A DNA stretch of 64,000 nucleotides. It comes from Paralithodes platypus. Taxonomy: Eukaryota; Arthropoda; Malacostraca; Decapoda; Lithodidae. The DNA lies in assembly GCA_032716605.1 (NCBI GenBank), contig CM064517.1:19040100-19104099 (forward strand), given 5' to 3'. This document shows positions 19,453 through 30,071 of the stretch, piece by piece; within the stretch, counting starts at the first letter, position 1, and every line of letters starts with the position of its first letter. The notes beneath the pieces were generated by a model. It was not told where the DNA came from and ran no database searches. It worked only from the letters and a program-made list of their open reading frames with translations. The position numbers were made by a program, and so were the translations under genes.

Positions 19453-22066
19453 TTTTTTGATGGTGGGTTTGGTGGTGTTGGACGCTTCGCCGGCTGGCTG
19501 GTGTGGGCCGAAGACTGGCCCTGCCCCGGCTTATACTGGCCGCGTCCCCTCTGTCCTGAAAACCCTCTCTGTCTATGCCTGAACTGACCCAGGGGGGATT
19601 GGGAGGACTTAGGCGGAAGAAACGGCTTAGAACCCCCTGGCTGAGCTTTAGTAGGAGGCTTAGGTTTGGGGAAGTTAAATGCGGTTTCTTAGCCTGTGCG
19701 GGACTGTGCTTCACGGCCTGTGCCATGTTAAACACTGTTCGCCATACATCAGGGGACATTAAAGAAGGTGTAAGTACTGGGGACATTACCACCTGGTTAG
19801 CAATGCGATCAGGCAGCTTGCGAACTAATGACATCCTAAGATCCTGTCGTGCTCGCACCGCCTCAAGTAAGGCTGTGCGTATGTCACCTAAGGATTGAAT
19901 CGACGACTGAAGAATCAGACGCCGGGATAACTCAACTGATCTTCGAGCATCCGCGTCTGCGATTGCCTGAGTAGACCTGAGTAAAGACTTAGCCACCTGT
20001 TGAGAAACTATGTACTGTGAAAACAGGCGGAAAGCTTTTCCCCTTAGCCTAAATTCTCTGTCTAGGTGAGAAGGGGTAGGGGTAGTGAATGGTTCCTTTA
20101 GTTCACAAAGATTAATCTTAGGGGCAGCTAAAAAAGAAAATAAAGCTGACGGAACTCCGCCGGCAGAACCTACCGGCATGGAGAACCATGAATGTGTATC
20201 CTGAGGGATCTGGTGGGAAGATTTAGAAGTGAAAGTGGTTGCAAAGTTTTGAGCCTCTACCTCCCAATCCACCCAAGGTCCTGGTCCCAACTGTCCCACC
20301 TTCAACACTGGATTAGCTGTCTCGTCTGTGACGGTCTGTAAATCTAGTTCAGGAGTAAGAGCCGACAGAGCCTTAATATCATTAAACCCATCCAGCTTAG
20401 ACCAGTCTGAAAAAAGTTTTGAAGCTGAGGCAGGGGGTAAAGCAGGCTTAGATGCATAAACAAAATAATCCTGATGATAATAACTAGGTATAGCCTTGAT
20501 ATTTACGTCCAAAACATTACCCAAGGCATCCAATGCCCTTAATTTCTTAGACTTATTTCCCTGGATAAACCACTCACGTGGTACCGGGAGTTCCCCTGAC
20601 AAGGTAGGCTGGGCAAGCTCTGGCTTAGAGGGGTTCAAAGGGACCCATGACTCGTCTGGCCCATAAAGCAGGGGCATAGCTACCTTTCTAAGAGGCGCTT
20701 TGTCTAGAGGGGGTGGATTAACATCCGTAATAACCCTGACATTTGACGTAGTGAATGCCGCCGTAGCTGGCTTAGAGCTCCCTGCCGGTGACAGAGTAGG
20801 AGGGTTAGGAATCTTAGATAAATCGATTGACGTTATCAGAGGCCGTACCGCAGAACTTGTCAAGGGAGCCCCCAAGTCCATTGTGGGGTTTTCTCGTTGT
20901 TGATTAAAGAATTTTGATAGAGCATGAGTAAGTAACCCATCAATTTCTTGTGCTGTAACAAACTGGTTAGATGCAGAACTTTCAGGTGAATCAGTATTAT
21001 CATGGGCGGCGTCCAGGCCTGAGCCTGACCTTTGTCCCTCCCTATCTGAAATTAATGACACTTCATCTTGTTCCTCCCGATCCTCCTGAGAAGACCCCGC
21101 CGAGGCAGGGGCACCTTGTTTCCAAGATAAATCAGGGATAGAGGATGGGGTCGCCGCGTCCCTGTGGACATCGGCTACTGTGTGACTCGTATGAGTCGGA
21201 CGTGGATGGTCAGACCCTGGCTGAGCAAACCGCCAAACACCGAGGCTCTGGCCTACGCTCTCTTGAGAGTCTGAAACATTCTCAATTATTGAATTTCCTG
21301 AACTTTCCGTTTCTAGGGTTAAAATATCAATAGGTAAATCTTGTTTAGGGACAGGCGCTTCACTATACTCTGAGGCTGTAACAGAAACATTTTCAGGTGT
21401 AGAGGTACGATGAGATGCACTAGACTTAGTAGAATGTCGAGAGGACTTCTTATGGGAATCCTTTTTGGAGGATTTGTGGCTACGGTGTGACCGCGAACTA
21501 GACCTAGGTTTGGAAGAATCACCACCATGGCCACTGGGGGAAGCTTCAGTCTTACACTTCTTACTAGCCGGGGAAGAGGCCCGACTTGAAGACCGCTGTC
21601 TGAGGGGTGACCTTGACCTCGATCTCGCCTGCGACGAGGAGGTGGCTGCCGGGGGAGTAGGCTCTCTCGGGCGTTTAAACGTATCCACAGACGATACAGA
21701 ACCCTGGCTAGTCTCTGTCGGCTTAAAACCCGTTACTCTAGAGGTACGTTTAGGGGGAGGGTGCTCTGACAGCAACTTATCCCAAAGTGGGACGTTGTCA
21801 CATTGAAGTGACTTATGTGCGACAATGGTAGTATAGGCCGACATTTGTTGTCTGACCTCTCTCAACGCTACCGCCGCGGTCTTGTCATTGTCACACAGGA
21901 CTTTATTGGCTAATTGGGAGCAAAATGAACAATTAAGTGTAACCCAGAGACCCCTTGAACGGTCTAGACATCTAACACACCTTATGCAAAGGGTATGCGC
22001 AAAAATTGGGATACCCGCGCAAGTAGGGGTAATGCACAGGGCAAAAACTGGGGCCACATTAGCCAT
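19449..22066 (-). pseudogene. DIRS-A1 Gag, one single-base deletion
   Basis: Starts at ATG 22066 (MANVAPVFALC) with a Cys/His cluster (C-x4-C, HTLC-x2-C-x2-C, then C-x2-C) in the first 52 residues. An Arg/Ser-rich low-complexity region (SRSRSPLRQRSSSR) follows, then a conserved core beginning MPLLYGPDESW, and a C-terminal basic tail with GQRGRGQ. Comparison with copy A2 (GGG at 34258-34260) shows that one G is missing at 19683-19684 in A1. This shifts the frame and artificially fuses gag to the recombinase frame. In the unshifted frame gag ends with ...PPSKN then TAA at 19449-19451. Family role: particle and RNA-binding protein. Confidence 0.85.
19452..19458 (-). promoter_or_regulatory. Candidate -1 ribosomal frameshift site, A AAA AAC
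   Basis: Read in the Gag frame the coding strand is TCA AAA AAC TAA, giving the canonical slippery heptamer A AAA AAC with the Gag stop as the next codon. A slip of one base back continues directly into the RT frame (CTA AAG TCT ...). The site is deleted in copy A2 by a 219-bp deletion. I could not compute a downstream stimulatory fold. Confidence 0.7.
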
Positions 22067-23866
22067 GACAGAGACTGGTGTGAGGAAACTACCGCCGGGT
22101 CTGTATTGGTCCGCCGGAGCTCAGCTCTGGAAAAATAAAGAAAAATTTCCAGGAATTAATGCTCATAAGGTTAACCCACGTGTTCGCATACAAGTGTTAA
22201 TAACCCGCCGGGTAACGGGATGCAAAGACACAGCTAACACATCTCGCTACGCGGCTGGGTGTAAAGAGGCTAAACAAATCTTCTTAGCTAAAGAACATGA
22301 AGAATACCCTCTGAAATAATGGTCCAGTATGGCACTTATAGTCTGTAGGAGGTGGTGACTGTCTCAAGATTCAATTTTGTAACAAAGCCCCCCCTCATAA
22401 AGACGCCGGCCCTTGAAATATTTTAGTAGAATAGCCCAGGGCAGGAATATACGAGATCTGATTTTTTAACGAATTGTCCCAAACGATCGTCGTAAAAATA
22501 GAAGGCGGCGATACTGAAAGTATCACCCAATTAAGGTTAATCGAAATTGAATTTGTTTATAAATTCCTTAGTTCCTCCACTTAGGGGCACCCGCCGGGTG
22601 TGGGAATCGATTTGGTTAAACCTCACTGATCCTTCAATTGCCGTAAGAGTAAAGGCAGCGATACACAGAGTATCACTCAAATGGATTGGTTAACTATATG
22701 AGACCTAAGTCGTTTTATCCCACCCTGCTCAGGTGCACCCGCCGGGTGAGAAGTCTAAAAGTTAACCCCACAAGTTGCTGACCCCACTTCTTTGTAAAAG
22801 ATCGCCGGGGAGGAACGCCTAAACAACAGCTAGGTTTTCCATGTGGTTGTCGTAAACCAGGTAGAAAAACCTATAAAAAACGAGTGTTCTCAAGAACGTC
22901 GTTTCTTTATATATAACTAAATATATATGTAAGGATGGGTACAGCCATCCCGCCGGGAATTTAAAGGAGGCCTGAAACCAGGCACCCACAGAGACGCAGT
23001 CCTGGAGAGCCACAGACACCTCCCCACGCCGGGGAACCAGCCAGAGTTAAAAACCACGTGTGGCCCAACACTGCTCATCGGTCAGGATTTTTCATGGTGA
23101 AACCGAGAAAAACCCGCCGGAAGGCAAACCCCACCCTGAACAGACACCATCTGAACAATACGACACGAGGAGAGACACGCACGACTAACCAAGGTCACAA
23201 CATAATCCGTGGAATTAGCCAATACACAACTAAACCAGGAAACAAATATAGTCCGAGGAATTAGCCAATACACAACTAAAACCCGGATACACATGACACA
23301 GTAGGGCATATTTATAAAATAAATAATAACACTAGACATGTGGCAAAGCTACGAGCGGCTGGCTAGGCCTAGGTAGACGGCATGAAAATAGTTGAAATAT
23401 AAACACACACTGGAATATCACAACAGGAACCACCGCCAACACACCACCGAAGCGATAACTTCCCACCCCGGGAAGCCTGACACGGACCCAGAAAAAACTT
23501 CACTAAGTGAAGAAAAATACGCTGGGAACGTCAGCAAACACACAGCTTACCTCATCAGAAGGATAAAAGGCAGCAATAATTAACGCGTAATGAAAGCCGC
23601 CTGCATCACCAACTAACACAACTGTGAAAAGTTCACGTGTCCACAACAGGACCACGAGGGTACATCCGAAATAGATGCCCCATACATACGACCCAAAATA
23701 CACTGCACTGCGGGCAACCAGCCCAGGACACTCCTGCTACGCCTATCCTAACCTTACTCGATACATCCTAGAGTAAACAAATGAGAAAAAACTCACTAGG
23801 GACGCAACGAATGCGGAACCAGCGGAGCCTGAAAGGTACGTCCGGGCAGGCTGAGCGCAGAGCAAA
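22067..23866 (-). other. DIRS-A1 untranslated leader with tandem repeats and CCCGCCGGG motifs
   Basis: No conserved frame is present. Two diverged units of about 150 bp (about 22480-22630 and 22630-22770) each contain a GATAC...GTATC inverted pair (22510-22524, 22660-22674) and CCCGCCGGG (22590-22598, 22738-22746). A further CCCGCCGGG lies at 22204-22212 and related CGCCGGG words recur. A direct repeat around GGAATTAGCCAATACACAAC occurs twice near 23210-23280. The same organisation is kept in copy A2 (36510-38440). Confidence 0.75.
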
Positions 23867-24165
23867 GAAGGAGGAATGACGCCTGATTCAGCGTCTGGTC
23901 AGAAATCCACACAAGTACATCCACGATATGATGGAAAGCTTATTGGATAGTTATCGTTATTTTATTTTTGTTTTTATTTTTTACAAAGTTTTTTCGTAGT
24001 GAGAACCCAATTCATAATGACTGAAGCCATGAGTGAGGTCGCGTGCGCTCATGATGAAGGCTCCTCAGTTTTTAAATGCTCTGCGCGGTAGATTCAAACT
24101 ACGGCGGATTAGTGTTTGAAGAGGATGCCTTATGTAATAGGCATGTTCGTCAATGATGGAGGGGC
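23867..24165 (-). repeat. DIRS-A1 right inverted terminal repeat (element 5' side)
   Basis: Complement of 15525-15822. By position it should contain the promoter of the element, since transcription of DIRS elements starts in the 5' terminal repeat; no specific promoter motif is identified. Confidence 0.88.
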
Positions 24166-24176
24166 CACTAATAAAT

Positions 24177-24177
24177 A

Positions 24178-24233
<56 letters not shown>
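24177..24233. repeat. (TA)n microsatellite between two DIRS elements
   Basis: About 52 bases of alternating TA separate the end of DIRS-A1 from the start of DIRS-B. Related TA and CATA repeats (43092-43125) flank the far end of DIRS-B, suggesting that DIRS-B integrated into a pre-existing TA/CATA array. Confidence 0.9.
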
Positions 24234-24238
<5 letters not shown>

Positions 24239-24540
24239 AGTAGTCTTGGCAAATCCAACATCAAGGCTATTAACCTAATTGCAATGACGACTTGTCTATT
24301 TTGACTGCTATGTCGTCATTCCAACCGCATTAAAAAGAAAACGTCTAGAGTCTACTCCTTATCTTGCTCTAGGAGACGTTGTACATTAACCAAAACTACC
24401 ACCGAAGGTGAAAAAAGCATAGAAGAGAAGAAAAAGGGGTTTACCTTAGTTACCGCTCAAGGCCCATCCCGTGTTCCGTCATGTGCAGATCCCTGTCGAA
24501 CGTGCGCATGAGCGACCCTCTTTTGTCATTTTTTCACGCG
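24234..24540 (+). repeat. DIRS-B left inverted terminal repeat
   Basis: TTGTTAGTAGTCTTGGCAAA and the following 300 bp recur in complement near 42740-43025, including CTAGAGTCTACTCCTTATCT and CATGTGCAGATCCCTGTCG. It marks the 5' boundary of the element. Confidence 0.9.
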
Positions 24541-25978
24541 TCTCCATGTTGAGTCCGCTTTTGTTGTGCTCCTTCAATTCACCCTGTTTTAGGTTCGTTT
24601 CGGCTTATCTGGCCTTCTTTTTGGTTAGACAGATGTTACGTGATCTAGGGCACACGTAAATGGGCTCCTAAGTGTGTATAATGGAGACGCGTGTGGAAAT
24701 AGCCTACCGAAGGTACGGGGGCGCCTGGCGTTCCTCGTATATGTTTTTCATTCTTTCTCTTTTCATATTCTTTTTTCCTGTTAGTCTGGGCATAGTTTAG
24801 CTTTTAGCTTATTTTAGCCTAGCTCGTTTTCTCATTCAGGAATTGCTATGCCCCTATGAGTTTTAATTTTTTTCATAGCCTAGGTGTACCGTTGGTAAAC
24901 AATCTGAGATTTCGTTGGTGGCGGTGCTGTTTGTAGAGTTTGTGTCGGCCGCATTATTAGCGTTATTCCCGAGTCCCCCCTTTCAAGTCCTTCCCTGTGT
25001 CTCAAGGGCCTGGGCGACAAGTGGTTCGTGATAATCCAGGGGTACCCCACGGGGGCCCCTCTTTCACACCACAGGGTTTTTCGCCCCTGACACATTCTCT
25101 GCTCACGGCTAGGCCACCCTTTTTCTCACCAGTTTCATTTACTGTTTTTTTTTTTCTCTTCCTGTTTCACCTCCATCCTTTCATAGTCTTTTTGCCCAAT
25201 CCAGGGGTACCCCACGGGGGCCCCTGTTTGTGCGAAACCACCCTCCCTGCCACTTCTCCTCATGGGCTTTGCTCTATCTCTGTGGGTTGGGTGGTTCCTG
25301 GGGGATGTGCCTCCTCCCCTGGTGTGTCTTCCTTGCCTCTCCCTTTACCGGTTGAGTTAGGATAAATTCAAGGAAGACACTGCTCAACTTGATGGCCATC
25401 ATCGCTTGGAGTTCATAAGGAGATGACGCATTTTTTGTGGCCTTTTTTGGTATTCCCTAGACGCTCCTCTCGCTTTTTCGGCGCCGGACCATCTCGGCCG
25501 GTCCCGCAAATTTGCGGAGAGCTCGATTCGGTCCTCTGGGACGTTTCGGCTCCCCGCAAATTTGCGGAGATCGCTGGGGGGTACCGCAGAGATTCGGGGT
25601 TGTTGTGTCGGTATGGTTATGCCTCCATTGGCCCGCAAATTTGCGGTAATAGTTGGCTTTCACTGTTGACCTTTTTTATGTCATCTTGTTGCCTGATACT
25701 ATTTTGGTGTATGCACTTTACTAGTGTTATGGACCCTGCATGTAAGGTGTTGAGTGGTGGTTAACACTTTCTCCATCTTTGCAGGTTCTGCTTGTGCTCT
25801 TCCACCTCGCCCGCCCTCCTCACCTACCTCGGTGCTCCCGGTTTAGAGTGAGTACGGATACCAATTTGCATGTGTGTTACTGTTTACCCATGCTCATTCC
25901 CTGGTTTTTATTGGACATTCTCTACACTTACTCCGTCGACGTGCTGATTATGGTGTGTGTTCTTCCGTTGTAGGTGGG
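24541..25978 (+). other. DIRS-B untranslated leader with palindromes
   Basis: No supported coding sequence. It contains a 28-bp direct repeat at 25033-25060 and 25198-25225, each with the palindrome GGGGTACCCC and a GGGGGCCCC block. It also contains three perfect copies of the palindrome CCGCAAATTTGCGG at 25504-25517, 25554-25567 and 25633-25646. The leader ends at the gag ATG (25979). Confidence 0.8.
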
Positions 25979-27886
25979 ATGCCTTGCTTTCGCCAGGGTT
26001 GTGGCTCCCCGTGCTTGGAGCGCCACAGGTCCTGCTTACGCCACTCGCAATGTGTGTCCTCTACGGCCTACCTCCCTGCTCTGTGTGGCCCGTGTATGGA
26101 CCTGGTGGATGTGGTGGACCATCGCCCTGGTTCCTCAGAGGCGGCAGTGGCCTCTGCTTCCCTTCAATCGGTGTGGGCGGTGGTCTCCCACCACATTAGG
26201 ACTGTGGGCCACCGTTCTCCGGCCTTTGTTGACGACCGGATCCGCGTCGCCCTGGGCATCCCTGACCCGTCTGGAGGCCGTTCACCTGGCCCTCTCCCTG
26301 CTCGGGCCCTCCTCCCTGGATCCCGCGGCCGGTCGTCCCATCGTCGGGAGGATCCCCAGCTCCGTCCACGCTCTCGCTCGCCTCATCGCTCGTCCTCTAC
26401 TGCCCCTCGTCGTCCACCTGATCGCCTTGACGACGCCCATCGCCCTCGTCATGGTTATCACCCTGAGGCAGGGGTTAGCGGCTCTGCCCCTGTGCGCCCT
26501 CCCCTGGCCTCTCCGGATAGGGGCTCTACTACCTTCCGCCCGCTTCCCCTGCACAAAAGACGTCCTCTTCCTTTGTCCTCTACGCACGCGGATGTTCATG
26601 CTGTAGCTGGCCCTCTGCTCCCTCCTCCTACACTGTCCAGGAGGGTCCGCCAGGATGTAGTTGCTTCTCCTCCTACTTCTCCTGCTTCGGTGCCTATTCT
26701 TCCTTCACGGTCTCGTCCCAAGGTGGAGGTCCCTCCCTCCTCCGCCTCGGTGTCGGGCCGCCCTGTTCTCTCAGCCCCGGGGATCCTTGCTCTGTTTCCC
26801 CTCGCGGCTCCTTCTGACCTCCTTTCAGCCGGCCAGCCTTCCCACTCCCGTCATCCTGCTCCTCTTCATTCTTCTATTCCTGATCTTCACTTACCAGCTC
26901 GCCAGGGGGGTACCCCGCCTCTTGACTCGGTGGAGTATAGCGAGGTTTCGGGGTCCCCTTTCTCGGTAGCTGACGTGTCGCTGGAAGAGGGGGGATGGTG
27001 ATGTTTCCCCCTCGGGCGTTAGTGATCGGGGACGAGACCCTCAGAGGCGCCACGGCCGTCGTCGCTCGCCTTCTTTGGGCCGCGACGCTGCTGTTTCGTG
27101 TCATGGGTCTCGCTCCCGCTCACCCCTGTGGGCCGAACAATCTTCGGGGGGGTCGCCTCTCTCGGATCGATTTTCGGCTATGCAGGGGTGGGTTGTGTCA
27201 CACATCGACGAGCGCTTGGAGGCGATGCAAGACTCCCTCTTATCGCGCTTCTTAGCGGTAACACAACCTCAGAGCCTCACCCAACCTACCCCTGCTTTGG
27301 TCCCCCTCCCTTCTGCAGTGGACCACATTCCTTCTCGCCCAGCTTCTCCGCCTGCCCGGTCGTCGGCTAGTACTGCTCCTGCCCTAGCTCAGGAGGTTGC
27401 CCCTGCTGTCTCCCATGCGGGGGTTCTCCGTCTGCTAGGGCAGGGTCCGCGCTTGCCCCCCATCCAGAAGGCCAAGGTCCCATCGCGGACCATGCCACTC
27501 CTCTATGGCTCCTTGGCTGTTTGGAAGGGGGTGCAGGCCTCCCACCCGGAGCGTGCTACCGGCTTCCCGTCAGGTGAGAGGGCCCTACCATCGGACTGGT
27601 CGGTGCAAATTAATGATAAGATGCAGTTCAGGGCGATCAGGGTGGATGGTCAGGTGGCCGACGTGGAGGTGTGGGCTTACCCGACGAGGACTGACCTTCA
27701 GTACTTTTCGGTGAAGCCCAAGCCCCCGTCTGCTCCTCGGACTAAGCTCTGGTCAGACTTCAGCCGCCAGGACATCCTTCAGGATGTTCAGTCCCTGGCT
27801 GTGTTGACGGGACTGTCCTCCTATGGGACGGGTTTGTGCGACGACGGTAAGCCTGGCTTAGCCGTCGTGCTCGATAACCCTCTCCC
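25979..27886 (+). pseudogene. DIRS-B Gag, N-terminal two thirds (frameshifted)
   Basis: Starts MPCFRQGCGSPC with a Cys/His cluster (C-x4-C-x3-C, HRSC, HSQC, CGPC), comparable to the cluster at the start of DIRS-A Gag. A helical segment (SVWAVVSHHIRTVG) and a long Pro/Ser/Arg-rich region follow. The frame ends at 27001. The neighbouring frame (27075-27892) continues with RTMPLLYGSLAVWKG, YPTRTDLQYFSVKPKPP and TKLWSDFSRQDI, which match the DIRS-A Gag core (MPLLYG, YFVYASKPALPP, SKLFSDWSKLD). At least one frameshift lies between. The protein is then cut by a CAA-LINE at 27887. Confidence 0.82.
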
Positions 27887-28530
27887 TTTACAGGCTGCAC
27901 AGCTACTGCACCCACAGATCACCTACATCAAGAAACCAAAATCCTCAAAGTCAAAGACCATCTGGACATGAGAGGCACTCAATTCCTGGCAGCAGCCTCC
28001 ATGAACCAAGACCACCCACTAAACTACATGGCAACACACCCACAGACACCAAGAAATATCAAAACAACACCCAGCACACGGTATCACACACAATTATTGT
28101 CCTCTCTCCCTCCCTGCCCACCCCGAACCAACTTCCATAAGCACATCCATACTCATATGTCTCACCGATCCATCCACTCACTCACAGACAACACGCAGCT
28201 GCATGCACATCCTCCCGAAATCCATCCTTCCGAATCCTCCCTTCCTCGCGAGGACAGAGTCCACCTGGCCAGGCTGAGATGCGGACACCATCCAGCTCTC
28301 CTGAGCTATCAGAAGAGACTGGATGACTCCGTTGTCGACTCCTGCCCGGGATGTAACACAGCACCCCATACCATTAAACACATCATAGAAGACTGCATTT
28401 CACACAACCACTTACGCCAACAACACAATCTACACTCAATGAGAGCTCTGTGGAAAAGCCCGATCGTGGCCATGGCCTTCCTCAGGGACTCGGGGCTGTT
28501 CGGCCAGGCAGCTTAGGGAACAACAACAAC
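27887..28530 (+). mobile_element. CAA-LINE 3' end inserted in DIRS-B gag, 11-bp target duplication
   Basis: The insert carries the C-terminal part of an I/Jockey-like ORF2 (a 182-codon frame at 27968-28516 with LARLRCGHHPALLSY, CPGCNTAPHTIKHI and FLRDSGLFGQAA) followed by (AAC)n. It is bounded by AACCCTCTCCC at 27876-27886 and 28531-28541. Removing it leaves the Gag frame continuous, so the insertion postdates a coding-competent state. Confidence 0.9.
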
Positions 28531-28541
28531 AACCCTCTCCC

Positions 28542-29480
28542 ATTGGAGGCCTGGTTTGCTGAGGCCTTAGAATTCGCCAACCGTTTCGTCGACAGATCTA
28601 CTTCAGTCCCTCCCCTGGAGTCATCACTGCTTTTGCCTCCTCTTGTATCTGTCGGCGGATTGGACGGCAAGTTCTGGTCCTGGATCAGCGCGCCCAAACT
28701 TGAAATTTGTTCTATTGCTAACCCGTTCTTCTCTCACCCAGATAAGTCCTCTGTCGACAGGGATTTTACCTTGCGACAGAGGGTGGCGAACTTATTATCT
28801 TGTCTTTTAGGTTCCCTCCAGACGTCTGTTCACCACCTGCGGCTTATCGAGGCGACTGCACCGGGCGGTCTTAGCGAGGGTTTGGACCACGTTCGGCGGA
28901 TCCACCTTCAGCTCGCGGTGTCTTTGGTTCCCGAGCTGAAGGCGGTTTTGTGCGAGGCAACTCGACAACGCCAGACGGTAAGGTCCTCGTTCTGCCGGAA
29001 AGCCCCCTTGGATATTCGTCAGGGTTTGTTGTACTCTGAGCTCTATACATCGGGGTTTTTTATGCAGGATGCTTGGGAACGCTACGCTTCTCTGTCGGCG
29101 GACCCTGCTTACGACACGCAAAGACGCGCTGTGTCGCGACCAGGGTCTTCTCAGTCCCGTCCTTCTGACGGTCCTCTTCGGGGTGCTGCCGCTAGTGCTG
29201 CCGCCAAGAAAGGGCGCATGAAAGGGAAGTTGCCGGCCAGAGCGTCGGTTCCGCCTCGCACTTCTGTTCCTGCTCCCTTTCATCCCCGGCAAGAAGGGGC
29301 TGGCCAGCCTTCCACTTCCGGCCGCACTTCGACGGGGTCAGACGCGCGACGGACAGGGGATGGAGTGACCCGCCCTTTTCGACGAGGTGGTGGGGGGGGG
29401 GGGGGGGGGGGGGTAGAGGAGGTCAACGTGGCGCTGATGACCGCAAGGACCGTACCGGGGGACCCTCCACGTCAAAAAAT
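28542..29480 (+). pseudogene. DIRS-B Gag, C-terminal part
   Basis: Resumes with LEAWFAEALEFANRFVDRST (compare WEVEAQNFATTFTS in DIRS-A) and continues through FWSWISAPKLEICSIANPF (DIRS-A: FSFLAAPKINLCELKEPF), DRDFTLRQRVANLL, and a C-terminal Arg/Gly/Pro-rich region. A 22-G run at 29392-29413 encodes polyglycine in this frame. The order and residue pattern match DIRS-A Gag throughout, supporting homology. Length instability of the G run makes the reading frame after it unreliable. Confidence 0.8.
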
Positions 29481-29499
29481 GTGTAGGTTCTCCGGGTCG

Positions 29500-30071
29500 G
29501 TCTCCTCCTTGTTCTTCTTCTCGCCTAGCCGAAGGGGTCGCTCACCTCATTTCGGGGGCTACCACAGGTTGTTTTCGCCCTTGCGCCCCTCGCTGGCCGC
29601 GAGGGACGTGGGGGCGGAAGATTGCACGGAGGGGTCTAACCTGGAGATGGAAGTCCAGACCCCCACTCGGCTCTTGTCAACGAAGCCGGCCCATCTCTTC
29701 GGAGGTGGCCGACGTGATAACGTCCATGCACGAGCAGGGTATCGTCAAGGAAGTGAAAGCCGGTCAACCGGTTTTCCTCTCCCGTGTATTTCTGGTACCA
29801 AAGAAGGACTGCGACGCGATGCGACCGGTGGTGGATCTGTCGGCCCTCAACGGGCACATCATGAACACACGGTTTCGGATGCTGACGGTGCACCAGGTAC
29901 GACTGGCCCTGCGACCTCTGTCGTGGGTAGTGTCGCTGGACCTCAAGGATGCGTATTGGCACGTTCCTATCCATCCTCGTTTCCAGCGATTCTTGGCCGT
30001 TCAGACTTCCGATCGTGTGTTCATGTTCGACAGACTTCCCTTCGGTCTCAACATCACGCCGCGGATCTTCT
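29500..30071 (+). pseudogene. DIRS-B reverse transcriptase, first third only
   Basis: The frame at 29705-30071 encodes GIVKEVKAGQPVFLSRVF, LVPKKDCDAMRPVVDLSALN, FRMLTVHQVRLAL, the palm LDLKDAYWHVPIHPRF, and FGLNITPRIF. Each aligns with the DIRS-A RT up to the segment before the YLDDW box. The gene stops there because a CR1-c LINE begins at about 30072. The YxDD catalytic box and the rest of the palm and thumb are absent from the window; DIRS-B sequence resumes only in RNase H at 40320. The overlapping recombinase frame is also open here (to 30087). Confidence 0.88.

Larger units (their letters stand above)
15475..24176 (-). mobile_element. DIRS-A retrotransposon, copy A1 (nearly complete, 8.7 kb)
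   Basis: Coded on the minus strand: inverted terminal repeats of about 300 bp (about 15525-15822 and 23867-24165), an untranslated leader (22067-23866), Gag (19449-22066), RT/RNase H/methyltransferase-like (17527-19452), tyrosine recombinase (16574-17554), then an internal complementary region (about 15893-16005) that is complementary to the two element ends joined together. This is the classic DIRS1 order. There is no target duplication: the left flank ends in AT before TATAGG and the right end is TAATAAAT. Copy A2 at 30285 is nearly identical, so the family moved recently. One base missing in gag is the only coding lesion I can identify. Confidence 0.95.

Noticed and set aside
16574..22066. 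A single 1830-codon frame spanning gag and recombinase in DIRS-A1
   Set aside because: It exists only because one G is missing near 19683 relative to copy A2; the middle third is the non-RT frame of the RT gene. It is not a natural polyprotein.
25740..25978. Splice-like signals (GTGAGTACGG near 25849, TTGTAG near 25973) before DIRS-B gag
   Set aside because: The donor context is weak, no counterpart is seen in DIRS-A or -C, and no transcript evidence is available; too weak to annotate an intron.
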